64,000 bases of DNA from Methylococcales bacterium (lineage in GTDB: Bacteria; Pseudomonadota; Gammaproteobacteria; Methylococcales; Methylomonadaceae), in assembly GCA_028707085.1 (NCBI GenBank), contig JAQTUW010000012.1:1-64000 (forward strand), given 5' to 3'. This document shows positions 41,131-52,143 of the stretch, one piece after another. The notes below the pieces were generated by a model, which was given only the letters and a program-made list of their open reading frames with translations, was not told the origin of the DNA and did not search any database. Within the stretch, counting starts at the first letter, position 1. Each line of letters opens with the position of its first letter. A program made the position numbers and the translations under genes.

Positions 41131-41736
41131 TCACGCGGCCAGCAACGCCGCAAGCTGCGAGCGGGCGTTGAGCAGAGCCTGCTGTTTCGTATCCTCGCCC
41201 ATGTTCAGCCCTTCGGCATAAATGAATTCCACCGCTGTTATCCCCAGGAACCCCAGAAAATCCCGCAGAAATGCGCTTTGGGTGTCCAGAGGCGTACCGG
41301 CATACATACCGCCACGGGCGGCGAACACATAGGCTTGTTTGCCGGTTAGCAGCCCTTCCGGGCCGTTTTCGGTGTAACGGAAGGTTATCCCGGCTCGGGC
41401 GATTCGGTCAAAATAGGCTTTCAGTGTCGAAGGAATGCCAAAATTGTATAGCGGCAGGCCGATGACAATAATATCCGCCTGGCGGATTTCATCGATCAGC
41501 GCGTCCGATTCGGCAATCAGCGCCAGTTGTTCCGGCGTGCGGTGTTCGGCCGGGGTAAAATAGGCCGTAACCCGTCCGGCGTCCAGGTGCGGCAGTGGCT
41601 CGGCCGCCAGATCGCGGACGATGAGCCGCGCATCGGGGTTTTTAAGCCGCCAATGATCGACAAATTCATCGGCAAGCTGGCTGGAATGGCCGGCAGCGGA
41701 AAAAATGCTGGAATTGAGCTGTAGCAAGGTAGTCAT
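41131..41736 (-). CDS. azoR: FMN-dependent NADH-azoreductase
   Basis: Flavodoxin-fold NADH:quinone/azo reductase, 201 residues. LLQLNSSIFSAAGHSSQLAD binds the FMN phosphate (residues 4-23; key LNSSIFS), LPLYNFGIPSTLKAYFDRI (key PLYNFGIPS) forms the isoalloxazine pocket and AARGGMY follows. Likely role: two-electron detoxification of quinones or electrophiles. A divergent LysR gene and a clear LysR-type box upstream suggest inducible control. Confidence 0.92.
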   Translation of the reverse strand: MTTLLQLNSSIFSAAGHSSQLADEFVDHWRLKNPDARLIVRDLAAEPLPHLDAGRVTAYFTPAEHRTPEQLALIAESDALIDEIRQADIIVIGLPLYNFGIPSTLKAYFDRIARAGITFRYTENGPEGLLTGKQAYVFAARGGMYAGTPLDTQSAFLRDFLGFLGITAVEFIYAEGLNMGEDTKQQALLNARSQLAALLAA

Positions 41737-41840
41737 GGTGGTCTCCGTGGTGGACTGAATGAAAAGTGGTTACTGTTCGGCGTATTTTAAAGTTAGTTAA
41801 AAAAAACAATAAGTTATGGGATGAAAGGCCTGCCGATAAG

Positions 41841-41871
41841 AACAGCGTATCTTCGTCTTAAATACGCTGTT
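41841..41871. promoter_or_regulatory. LysR-type operator between azoR and lysR
   Basis: AACAGCGTAT (41841-41850), an 11-base spacer, ATACGCTGTT (41862-41871): a perfect 10-bp dyad with the T-N11-A core that defines LysR-type binding sites. It lies midway between the divergent azoR (41736) and the LysR gene (41946). Confidence 0.8.
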
Positions 41872-41945
41872 ATTTAACTTCTAATTAAAGCGATAAAAAA
41901 GCATAATAATCAGCTAATTTTTATCCAATTTTTAGATAGGTTTTT

Positions 41946-42842
41946 ATGAATCCGCACATCACTCTGGAACAATGGCGAGCATTGATCGAAGTCGTGGAGG
42001 CTGGCGGCTACGCGCAGGCGGCGGAAAAACTCTGCAAAAGCCAGTCCGCCGTTAGCTACGCAGTGCAGAAAATAGAATCCATGCTGGGCGTCAAAGCTTT
42101 CGGCATTCAGGGCCGCAAGGCGGTTCTGACGCCGACCGGGCAGATGCTTTACCGCAGGGCGCTGGCTTTGGTGGATGAAGCCAGCGCGCTGGAACAGGCG
42201 GCGCACAATCTGTCGGCGGGTTGGGAACCGGTTATCACCCTGGCTGCGGAAATTCTTTTCCCCACCGACCTGTTGCTGAACAGTCTGGCGCGTTTCGGTC
42301 AGGAAAGTCCGGGCACGCGGATAGAGGTCATAGAATCGGTGCTGGGCGGCACCTCGGAGGCGCTGACCGGCGGCGGTGTGGATCTGGCCATTTCCCCGCA
42401 ACTGCCGCCGGGATTCATGGGCAATATGCTGATGCGCATCCGCCTGCTGGCGGTGGCGCATGCCGACCACCCCCTGCATCATCAGGGCCGGGAATTGAGC
42501 TATCGGGATTTGCGGGCGTACCGGCATGTGGTGGTGCGCGATTCCGGGCCAAAGCGCGATCAGCGCGCGGTATCGGTCGAGATAGACCAGCGCTGGACAG
42601 TCACTCAGGTCGCTACCTCGATCAGGGCAATCTGCATGGGACACGGTTTTGCCTGGCTGCCGGAAGAGGATATCCGGGAAGAACTGCGCAGCGGCCTACT
42701 AAAACCCTTGCCGCTGCGCGAAGGCGGCAGCCGCGAAGCGCCGCTGTATTTGATTCAGGCCAATCCGGATTTTGCCGGGCCGGGGGTCAAACGGCTGACC
42801 GAAATTTTGAAGGAACTGGCCGCCTGCCGGAACAATTGGTAA
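41946..42842 (+). CDS. LysR-family transcriptional regulator
   Basis: 298 residues: N-terminal winged helix-turn-helix (EQWRALIEVVEAGGYAQAAE, then LCKSQSAVSYAVQKIE; residues about 10-55) and a periplasmic-binding-like effector domain from about 90. It is divergent from azoR across a 209-bp gap with a perfect T-N11-A dyad, so it very likely regulates azoR and itself. The inducer is unknown; a quinone-type electrophile would suit azoR. Confidence 0.9.
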   Translation: MNPHITLEQWRALIEVVEAGGYAQAAEKLCKSQSAVSYAVQKIESMLGVKAFGIQGRKAVLTPTGQMLYRRALALVDEASALEQAAHNLSAGWEPVITLAAEILFPTDLLLNSLARFGQESPGTRIEVIESVLGGTSEALTGGGVDLAISPQLPPGFMGNMLMRIRLLAVAHADHPLHHQGRELSYRDLRAYRHVVVRDSGPKRDQRAVSVEIDQRWTVTQVATSIRAICMGHGFAWLPEEDIREELRSGLLKPLPLREGGSREAPLYLIQANPDFAGPGVKRLTEILKELAACRNNW

Positions 42843-42888
42843 GCCGGAAGAATTCGGCTTCGGCGCAACACCGAAGCAACATCTTCAT

Positions 42889-43235
42889 AAAGGTGAGAAA
42901 GCGCTCATTAAAGAGAAAGCCGTGCCGATTGATTGGTCACCCGCCAAACGTCGGCAAAAGGACATTGACGCCACCTGAACGAAAAAGCATGGCAAATCAT
43001 ACTTTGGGTATAAGGTCTCTGCCAACGCAGACAAACGCTACAAGCTGAAATAGCCAAAACACGCGCCCGAGTTGAACATGTCTTTGCCAGCCTGGAGCAG
43101 ATGGGCGGCAAAGGCATACGTTGTATCGGGCTGGAACGAGCCACTTTGCAACTGAATTTCAAAGCGGCTACCTATAATTTGCGCCGTCTTTGCAGCTTAA
43201 AGACCTGCGGAATAACCCCCGCTTTTGCATTTTAG
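42889..43235 (+). pseudogene. IS5-family transposase remnant
   Basis: Translating the plus strand gives SPAKRRQKDIDAT, a stop in place of the usual Trp, then TKKHGKSYFGYKVSANADKR, another stop, and after a frame change ARVEHVFASLEQMGGKGIR, CIGLERATLQLNFKAATYN and LRRL. These are the C-terminal half of an IS5-type DDE transposase, including the final-Glu region. The N-terminal half is missing and an internal piece is deleted. The hairpin GAAATCG/GCGATTTC at about 43250-43275 may be part of the old IS end. Confidence 0.8.
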
Positions 43236-43411
43236 CAGGCAAAGTGCGCCTGAAATCGTCAAAAAAGGCGATTTCAGCTTAAAAATAGCCTGAAAAAGGG
43301 CAAATTTATGGTCACAAATCTGTTTTTTAGAGTGTCACTGAATTTTGTGCGCAGCATTTATAGCTATTTAGCCGGTTTTTCGAGATGCCCTGTAGTTTTT
43401 AAGTGCAAAAA
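43236..43411. other. IS-end debris and spacer
   Basis: Non-coding sequence after the transposase remnant with a hairpin (GAAATCGTC...GGCGATTTC) and no gene. A terminal inverted repeat could not be matched by eye to the left side. Confidence 0.4.
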
Positions 43412-43582
43412 TTAGTGCTTCGCAAACCTAACAATATCGGCACTAGAATCCATGTCGATCATGGCGACACCTAGGTCTTCAGCCATCTTTCTAACCTCAT
43501 CAAAAGGATCAAATGCAGCGCCTTCGATTGGCGTTTTAACTCTGTAAGCAAATAGAACTTCCTTTGGCTCGATGAAATCAAA
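43412..43582 (-). pseudogene. Cut-off C-terminus of the DUF3037 gene
   Basis: In the same frame as the DUF3037 gene, directly beyond its TGA stop, 56 further codons read FDFIEPKEVLFAYRVKTPIE, then GAAFDPFDEVRKMAEDLGVA and MIDMDSSADIVRFAKH, ending in TAA at 43412-43414. The EVLFAYR and DLGVAMID wording fits the usual C-terminus of DUF3037 proteins, so the TGA at 43583-43585 looks like a nonsense mutation. Confidence 0.75.
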
Positions 43583-44239
43583 TCAGCAGAGGAGTTCGAC
43601 TTTAGATAACCCTTCGCGGCCATGATCGATCATTGCGGTAGCATCGTTATGCAAGAAGTGAATCGGTTTGATAGCTTTCCGGCGATCACTTTTACGCACA
43701 AAAGGAAAAGTTGCCTTGTATCGATCTGCATCGCCAATGACGTCAGTTTTGTAGAGTTCGCTCAGGTTATGCTTTGCCAGCAATTCTTTAACCTGTTTTT
43801 TCATGTTTTCTTCGTAACTAGGATCTTTCGCAAAACTGTGCTGAATGTAATGCTCAAACAGTTCTTCCACCTTGGCTATCGGATCATCGCAGAATAAAAC
43901 CCTGCTCTCGCTAAATCGAATAATATCTTCACGGCCACGAGTTAACTCAGCGTACAGGTCGGCATTGATCCGCCCATCCAAATCATAAAACCTTTTGATG
44001 CGTTCGATTTCGGCTTTGACAATTTTTACCGTATAACCAAACACATCCGTATCCAAGGGATAGAAAAAGTTGGTAATCCGTTTGTGCTGACGGCTATCTA
44101 ATAGCCTAAATTCCAGACGCCTAGACCCAATTGCAAACAATACCACGCCGATATTGGCGAATTCCTGTGTTTCAGCAAAAGGCTGAAAACGAATTATGCT
44201 GTATTTGCAAATTTGTCTGTTTATGGCATTTTTAACCAA
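43583..44239 (-). CDS. DUF3037 family protein, truncated by a nonsense codon
   Basis: 218 residues. Family features are SIIRFQPFAETQEFANIGVV near the N-terminus, FFYPLDTDVFGYTV, and FPFVRKSDRRKAIKPIHFLH near the C-terminus. DUF3037 genes are commonly found next to HipA-like kinase genes, and here the relic of such a kinase lies just upstream. The reading frame ends at TGA but continues with clear coding character for 56 more codons, so the protein is a truncated form. Function of the family is not known; a mobile or defence-like setting is suggested by the neighbouring IS remnant. Base composition is more AT-rich than the housekeeping genes, a sign of transfer. Confidence 0.75.
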   Translation of the reverse strand: MVKNAINRQICKYSIIRFQPFAETQEFANIGVVLFAIGSRRLEFRLLDSRQHKRITNFFYPLDTDVFGYTVKIVKAEIERIKRFYDLDGRINADLYAELTRGREDIIRFSESRVLFCDDPIAKVEELFEHYIQHSFAKDPSYEENMKKQVKELLAKHNLSELYKTDVIGDADRYKATFPFVRKSDRRKAIKPIHFLHNDATAMIDHGREGLSKVELLC

Positions 44240-44814
44240 AGATTACCGTTAGCATCATCGGTCAGGCGTTGGATGTGATTGTCAGGATTAAAAATAGAGC
44301 AGTCAATGTTATACTTCAGCCATTCCGGAGGGACTTTATTCCATGCTGATTGCCAAATGTCCAGTGCCATTTTCATCCGCACTTCAAACGATTGCTTCTC
44401 TATAAAATCATCCGGTTTGTTACAGAGTTCGGATTTAAACACATGTGTACCCCAAAAGCTTTTCCGGCTAAAAGCAGAATCAAAAATAATATTATTATTA
44501 ATAACATACAGTTTTTATTCGTCAGGTTTCCATAACAAATTAGGATTGCCACCCAGTTCGGTCAGTGTTCGGTCTTCATGCTCAACCCATAAATCGAAAA
44601 GTAACACCTCAAGCCTCGTTGTTTTGGCAATGTACGGAATAGTTTCAAATTTGAGCTCGGTAACTGATGGAATCCGCTTGGAAGCAAAGACATACCCACT
44701 TTTCAGTTTTGAGGCCTCCAAGCCATCATAAGCACCCACCAATGCATCAGCCAAATAGGCAAGCTGAAACTCTGGCACAGGTAAGCCGAAGGCTTGAGCC
44801 AGATTTGCTCCCAT
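44221..44814 (-). pseudogene. HipA-like kinase, disrupted
   Basis: Two open segments in one frame: 44814-44515 (GANLAQAFGLPVPEFQLAY ... HEDRTLTELGGNPNLLWKP) and 44514-44221 (KLYVINNNIIFDSAFSRKSF ... VFKSELCNKPDDF). They are separated only by a TAA at 44515-44517. The segments match the middle and C-terminal lobe of small HipA-family kinases, with the D-R-T-L catalytic-loop-like and I-F-D metal-like motifs. The N-terminal nucleotide-binding part is missing or shifted; a TAG precedes Met at 44814. It overlaps the start of the DUF3037 gene, its usual partner. Confidence 0.7.
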
Positions 44815-44999
44815 CTATTCTTTTTCAGAATGCTCCGCACCATCCCTAACTCTTCGGCGGCATGCGATACCTTTATCGACGTGACCACCTAATCGCCCGG
44901 AACATGACCAGGTGTTATCTTTCGACCAGACCAGCGTAAACGCTATGGAGCCCACGATAGCTGATCAATCAGTGAGTGCCAGCTAATAAATCAAGTCCA

Positions 45000-45678
45000 A
45001 GAACTCCGTCCGTAAACAAAACGTATCCGCCGGCGCAACCAGCGCGCCGCACAAATCAGGAAACAGGGCCTGATCCGGCGACAGTTCGCGTACCTGCCAG
45101 TCATCTGCTGCGCCGCATTCGGCCGGGACGCTGGCAAATTCCAGGCCGGTCGGCATGTCCAGTTCGCATTGCTCCATACCCAGAGCCAGGCCGCGGCCTA
45201 CTGCTTTGACAAAAGCTTCCTTTTTGGTCCATAGCTGGTAAAACAGTTGTTGCCGCCGAGGTTCGGGCAGGGATTGCCAGATTGCGAATTCCTGCCGGGA
45301 AAAACAGCGTTCGGCGATGGCTTCCAGGCCGGGGCGGGGGCGGACGCGTTCGATATCCACCCCGATTCGCGCCAGATCGGAGACCGCAATCGCCAGCCAG
45401 TCGCCGGAGTGCGACAGATTAAAATGCAGCGGCTGGCCGATAAGTTCGGGTTTGCCATGCGGGTTGCGGTTGAAGCGCAGCCCGGCCGGGTCGGCTGCCA
45501 GGTAATGTCCCAGGGTATTGCGCAGCATGCCGCGCACCGCGATGTAGCGGTCGCGCAGCAGCAAGGTTTTAAAGTCTTGCGCCCTGAGCCGTTCTTCACT
45601 GTCCAAAAATGCCGCAAGTTGTTGTATAGTCTTTTCGTCTGCCGGCAGCTTGCTCAGCCGGATATCCACAAAATGCAT
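45000..45678 (-). CDS. 4'-phosphopantetheinyl transferase (Sfp type)
   Basis: Transfers phosphopantetheine from CoA to carrier proteins. Motifs: RNPHGKPEL and FNLSHSGDW, the Mg-binding GVDIERVRPRP, and WTKKEAFVKAVGRGL. I chose ATG at 45678, which begins MHFVDIRL and follows GAGG; the longer frame from 45726 adds 16 atypical residues. The coding frame ends at the stop near 44983-44985, so the last residues lie slightly left of the coordinate given. It could activate the acyl carrier protein encoded at 53026, though the housekeeping enzyme AcpS may do so too. Confidence 0.85.
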
Positions 45679-45927
45679 TGCTTGCCTCGAAATTCGCCGA
45701 TTGTCTTGTGCTGTCCGTATCTGCACCCGGTTGTCAGTGTAACCGCAAATTGGTCGGAAACCCTACAATCCATCGGTAAAAGCCTTGGTTTTTCTTGACG
45801 AAACAGCATAAAGACAGTAGTTTATTCAACCTTTTTGGAAAACAGCCATTCGCGGCCCAAAACCGCAATCCGGCAGGATTTCCAGACAGCTTTTTCAGGT
45901 GCAGTTGTTTTTTTCGAGGGCGTTAAA

Positions 45928-47663
45928 TTGGAACTCAGTGGCGGACAAATTCTTGTCCAATGTCTTAAAGACGAAGGTGTCGAATTTGTATTCGGCTATC
46001 CCGGCGGCTCGGTGCTGCACATCTACGATGCGATTTTTCATCAGGATGATGTCAAACATATTCTGGTGCGGCACGAGCAGGGGGCCACTCATTCGGCGGA
46101 TGCCTATGCGCGGGCGACAGGCAAGCCGGGCGTGGTGCTGGTTACCTCCGGCCCGGGCGCAACCAATGCGGTGACCGGTATCGCGACGGCCTATATGGAT
46201 TCGATTCCCATGGTCATCCTCTCCGGGCAGGTGCCTTCGCCGGTGATCGGCAGCGACGCCTTTCAGGAAGTCGATACGGTGGGCATTACCCGGCCCTGCG
46301 TCAAACACAATTTTTTGGTGAAGGATGTCAACCAGTTGGCGGAAACCATCAAAAAAGCCTTTTATGTCGCCTCGACGGGGCGTCCGGGGCCTGTTTTGGT
46401 CGATATTCCCAAGGATATTACCGATCCCAACATCAAAGTGCCGTATCACTATCCTAAAAAAGTCAGTATGCGCTCCTATAATCCGGTGGTGGTTGGCCAT
46501 AAGGGCCAGATCAAAAAAGCGGTGGAAATGCTGCTTGCCGCACGGCGGCCGATTATTTACTCCGGCGGCGGGGTGATACTGGGCGAGGCCAGCCGCGAGC
46601 TGACCGAACTGACGCGTTTGTTGGGCTACCCGATTACCAATACCCTGATGGGGCTTGGCGGTTATCCGGCCACCGACAAACAGTTTGTCGGCATGCTGGG
46701 CATGCACGGCACTTACGAAGCCAATATGGCGATGCATGAAAGCGACGTGATCCTGGCGGTCGGCGCGCGTTTCGACGACCGGGTGACCGGCAAGCTCGAC
46801 GAATTTTGCCCGTACGCCAAAATCATTCATATCGATATCGATCCGGCCTCCATCTCGAAAACCGTCCGGGTGGACATTCCCATCGTCGGCGATGTCAAGC
46901 CGGTGCTGGAGCTGATGATAGAGTTGATCAAAGACAACAAACACATACAGCCCAAGCCGGTGCTGGATGCCTGGTGGGAGCTGATCAATAGCTGGCGCGA
47001 TGTAAAATGCCTGGAATATGACCGCAACAGCCCGCTGATCAAGCCGCAGTATGTGGTGGAACAGCTTTATCAGGTCACCCGTGGCGACGCCTATATCACT
47101 TCCGATGTCGGCCAGCATCAGATGTACGCGGCGCAGTTCTATCCGTTCGACAAGCCCCGGCGCTGGATCAACTCCGGGGGCCTTGGCACCATGGGTTTCG
47201 GCCTGCCTGCCGCCATCGGCGTCAAGCTGGCGTTCCCGGACGCAGATGTCGCCTGCATCACCGGCGAGGCCAGCATCCAGATGTGCATACAGGAACTGTC
47301 GACCGCATTGCAATTTAATGCGCCGGTTAAAATCGTCAACCTTAATAACCGCTATATGGGCATGGTGAGGCAGTGGCAGGAATTTTCCTATCAGAGCCGT
47401 TACTCGCAGTCTTATATGGACACCATCCCGGATTTCGTCAAACTGGCTGAGGCTTACGGGCATGTCGGCATACTGGTGGAAAAACCGGAAGATGTGCGCG
47501 GCGCGCTGGAAGAGGCGTTTAAACTGAAAGACAGAACCGTTTTTCTGGATTTTATAACCGACCGAACCGAAAACGTATATCCCATGATAGAAGCAGGCAA
47601 GGGCCACCACGATATGAAGCTGCGCGTTGCGCCGGGCGCGCCGGCGGACAGGGAGCTATCATA

Positions 47664-47664
<1 letters not shown>
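45928..47664 (+). CDS. ilvB: Acetolactate synthase large subunit
   Basis: ThDP-dependent enzyme that condenses pyruvate to acetolactate (or with 2-oxobutyrate) in valine, leucine and isoleucine synthesis. ThDP glutamate Glu50 lies in VRHEQGATHSAD; FGYPGGSVLHIYD precedes it; the ThDP-Mg motif region reads TGEASIQMCIQEL to LNNRYMGMV. Start is probably TTG at 45928 (ELSGGQILVQCLK), with GAGGG eight bases upstream, giving 578 residues; a TTG at 45835 would add 31 residues without family support. It overlaps ilvN by one base. Confidence 0.95.
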
Positions 47665-49299
<1,635 letters not shown>

Positions 49300-49311
49300 G
49301 CTTCGTCAGCC

Positions 49312-49340
49312 GAAAAAGCCCGTCTGCGACGGGCTTTTTC
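49312..49340 (+). terminator. Rho-independent terminator after ilvC
   Basis: Perfect 13-bp stem GAAAAAGCCCGTC, loop TGC, GACGGGCTTTTTC. Closes the ilvBNC operon. Confidence 0.95.
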
Positions 49341-49418
49341 ATTTTGAGGCCAACTTGATTGGCGCAACTCATTTTGCCCCTGTACAATGGGGTTCGCACA
49401 TCATCCATATATACAGCA

Positions 49419-50159
49419 ATGATTGATAATACTACACGGCCTCGTCACCGGGGCATCTATCTGCTGCCCAATCTCTTTACCACCGGGGCCATGTTCGGCG
49501 GTTTTTACGCCATTACCTCCGCCATCAATTCCCACTTCGAAACCGCCGCCATCGCCATGTTCATCGCCATGGTGCTGGATGGCCTGGACGGGCGCGTGGC
49601 CAGACTGACCAATACCCAGAGCGAATTCGGCGTGCAGTATGACAGCCTGTCGGACATGGTGTCCTTCGGGGTCGCGCCTGCGGTGGTCATGTACCTGTGG
49701 ACGCTGTCCACCATGGGCCAGGCCGGGCTATTTGCCGCTTTTGTGCATATGGCCGGCGGCGCCCTGCGGCTGGCGCGGTTCAATACCCAGGTGGAAGTCG
49801 CCGACAAACGCTATTTTCAGGGGCTGCCCAGTCCCGCCGCCGCCGCCATTCTGGCCGGCGGACTGTGGTTTTGCATCGAAAACGGCTACAATGTGGAAAA
49901 CATCAAGTATCTGGTGCTACTGACCACCATTGCCACCGGTTTGCTGATGGTCAGTAACTTTCGCTATTCCAGCTTCAAGGAAATCGATTTTAAAAACAGG
50001 GTGCCTTTCATCGCCACCATTATCGCCATGCTGGTGATCAGTTTCGTTCTGGCCCAGCCGCAGCGCATGCTGTTTTTACTCTCGGTCGGCTATGCCGCCT
50101 CCGGCCCGATTATCACGCTGGTCATGCGCAAGCGAAAACTGCAGGGCCGAAAACTCTGA
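49419..50159 (+). CDS. pssA: CDP-diacylglycerol-serine O-phosphatidyltransferase
   Basis: Membrane enzyme making phosphatidylserine from CDP-diacylglycerol and serine, the route to phosphatidylethanolamine. The CDP-alcohol phosphotransferase signature is intact: LDGLDGRVARLT through FGVQYDSLSDMVSFG (four Asp residues). About six to eight membrane helices. I chose ATG at 49419 (MIDNTTRPRHRGIYLLPNL), giving 246 residues. pssA after ilvC is common in gammaproteobacteria. Confidence 0.94.
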   Translation: MIDNTTRPRHRGIYLLPNLFTTGAMFGGFYAITSAINSHFETAAIAMFIAMVLDGLDGRVARLTNTQSEFGVQYDSLSDMVSFGVAPAVVMYLWTLSTMGQAGLFAAFVHMAGGALRLARFNTQVEVADKRYFQGLPSPAAAAILAGGLWFCIENGYNVENIKYLVLLTTIATGLLMVSNFRYSSFKEIDFKNRVPFIATIIAMLVISFVLAQPQRMLFLLSVGYAASGPIITLVMRKRKLQGRKL

Positions 50160-50162
50160 GTC

Positions 50163-50963
50163 ATGAACAGACAGGGCGGCAAACTATTGGCGGCGGTACT
50201 GGAACAGCACAGCCAAAAATACCGCAACCGCCTGAAAGCCTGTCGTCGCCGATGCGACGAAACAGCCGTTCACGACGCCAGAACCGCCGCTCGCCGCCTG
50301 CTGTCCCTGCTGGAGCTGCTGCGCGCCATCCGGCCGGAAATCGGCCTCGACAAACTCAGGCGGCGCATCAAGGCGCAACTGGACGCCTTCGACGAATTAC
50401 GCGACACCCAGGTCATGTTGCTGGAAATCGCCGCCAGGGTAGAGGCTTTGCCGGCGCTGGCTCCGTTTTTGCACGATCTGCGGCGGCGCGAACAGCAATT
50501 GCTGACTCAGGCCGCCGCCTATATTAAAAGTCGGCCGGCCGGCCCGTTGCGCCGTCAGCTTAAAAAAGCCGGCCACCGCTGTCGGCGGCAGTTGAAAGGC
50601 TGCGATCTGCGTGTGGAAACCACAAAAGTCATCAACATCCTCAATGCCGCCGTCGGCAGTCGTCGGCAAGCCGCCGATCCCCGGGATCTGACCACCATCC
50701 ATCATTTGCGCATCGCCGTGAAAAAACTCCGCTATACCGTGGCTGCCGTTCAGTCCCTGTTGCCGGACTATCCGCTCGGCCAGTACGATAGCCTGCCGGC
50801 CTATCTGACGCTGATGGGCAATATCCAGAATTCGGCGGTTCTGATTCGGGCGCTGGAACAATACTATCTTCAGGGTGTGCCGGCTGATGTCCGGGCTTTT
50901 TTTCAGCAACAGCAGCAGGCGCTGCTTGAGGAATTCGAAAACCACGACGCCCTCTGGCATTGA
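50163..50963 (+). CDS. CHAD domain protein
   Basis: 266-residue helical protein rich in Arg and His, typical of CHAD domains that bind polyphosphate or phosphorylated ligands. VHDARTAARRLLSLLELL (residues 36-53) and TIHHLRIAVKKLRYTV (about 179-194) are the two internal repeats with the conserved His and Arg/Lys. It starts 3 bp after pssA, so it is likely co-transcribed. Exact role unknown. Confidence 0.85.
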   Translation: MNRQGGKLLAAVLEQHSQKYRNRLKACRRRCDETAVHDARTAARRLLSLLELLRAIRPEIGLDKLRRRIKAQLDAFDELRDTQVMLLEIAARVEALPALAPFLHDLRRREQQLLTQAAAYIKSRPAGPLRRQLKKAGHRCRRQLKGCDLRVETTKVINILNAAVGSRRQAADPRDLTTIHHLRIAVKKLRYTVAAVQSLLPDYPLGQYDSLPAYLTLMGNIQNSAVLIRALEQYYLQGVPADVRAFFQQQQQALLEEFENHDALWH

Positions 50964-50969
50964 TGGCGT

Positions 50970-52013
50970 TTAACAAATGCGCGGCAACTGTTCGCCGACC
51001 GGCCAGTCCACAATGCGCCGGCCGCCCAGTTCGCTGGTCATTTGCACCAGGTGGTGCGGGTCGGCTGTGACTTCGCCTATCTGCATGGCGTCCCGGCCCA
51101 GAGGATGCCGACGCATCGCCTCCAGCAAGCGTTCGGCCGCCGGGCTGGCGCAAATGCACAACAGCTTGCCTTCGTTGGCGATATACAGCGGATCGAGTCC
51201 CAGGATTTCGCAGGCGGCCCTGACTTCCGGTTTGACCGGAATCCGCCGTTCATCGATCAGCATGCCTACGCCGGAAGCCAGCGCCAGTTCGTTCAGGGCT
51301 GCGGCCAGTCCGCCGCGGGTCGGGTCGCGCAGGCAGCATATCGCCGTCGGCGCTGCGGCGACCATGTCGGTCACCAGCGAATTCAGCGCGGCGGAGTCGG
51401 AGACGATACTGGTTTCAAATTGCAGGTTTTCGCGGCTGGCCATGATGGCGACGCCGTGATCGCCTATCGAGCCGCTGATTAGGATGGCGCAGCCGGGGCG
51501 GGCGCGGTCGGCGGAAATATCCACCCCAGCCGCCACCCGGCCGACGCCGGTGGTGGTGATGAACACCCCGTCGGCCTTGCCGCGTTCCACCACTTTGGTG
51601 TCGCCGGTAATGATGGGGGTGTTGGCTTGCCCGGCGGCGGCGGCCATGCTGACGACTATTTTTTCCAGATCGGCCAGCGGCAGACCTTCTTCCAGGATGA
51701 AACCGACGGTCAGATAAAGTGGTTGTGCGCCGGACATGCAGACATCGTTGATAGTGCCGTGTACAGCCAGCGAGCCGATGTCGCCGCCCGGAAAAAATAG
51801 CGGTGAAATGACGTGGCCGTCGGTGCTGATCACCAGCCTGCCGGTCTCTACCTCAAACAGGGCCTGATCGTTTGCCTGACGCAGCCACGGGTTGTCGAAA
51901 TGACGGATAAAAAGTTGGGCTATCAGTTGCGACATGGCGCGGCCGCCGCCGCCATGGCTGAGATCGATTCTGCCGGTCGCCGTATCGAGTTGTGATGTGT
52001 AATGGCTGTGCAT
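50970..52013 (-). CDS. hypE: Hydrogenase maturation protein HypE
   Basis: ATP-dependent dehydratase that turns a carbamoyl group on its C-terminal cysteine into the cyanide ligand of [NiFe] hydrogenase. Visible: SHGGGGRAMSQLI at the N-terminus, GGDIGSLAVHGTINDV, PIITGDTKVVERGKADG and CCLRDPTRGGLAAALNELA (quoted from residues near 230), and the required C-terminal end PRIC with Cys347. I chose ATG at 52013; the longer frame from 52286 has a non-family N-terminus. No other hyp or hydrogenase gene is in the window, and it converges on the CHAD gene. Confidence 0.93.
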   Translation of the reverse strand: MHSHYTSQLDTATGRIDLSHGGGGRAMSQLIAQLFIRHFDNPWLRQANDQALFEVETGRLVISTDGHVISPLFFPGGDIGSLAVHGTINDVCMSGAQPLYLTVGFILEEGLPLADLEKIVVSMAAAAGQANTPIITGDTKVVERGKADGVFITTTGVGRVAAGVDISADRARPGCAILISGSIGDHGVAIMASRENLQFETSIVSDSAALNSLVTDMVAAAPTAICCLRDPTRGGLAAALNELALASGVGMLIDERRIPVKPEVRAACEILGLDPLYIANEGKLLCICASPAAERLLEAMRRHPLGRDAMQIGEVTADPHHLVQMTSELGGRRIVDWPVGEQLPRIC

Positions 52014-52143
52014 GAGGCGCTCTGGTCGGCTGGCTGGGGAAGTTAAAGTTTGCGCAACTCGGCTTAGGCCGCTCCCAACCCCGTTTCTTTCGAAGGACGA
52101 GGGGGGAAGGAAAACCTGAATTCGAGGTGCGAAGGCGAGGATG

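Noticed and set aside
44703-44888. A separate small gene MVTSIKVSHAAEELG before the kinase relic
   Set aside because: It overlaps the kinase sequence in another frame and loses coding character after about 30 residues; treated as part of the decayed region.
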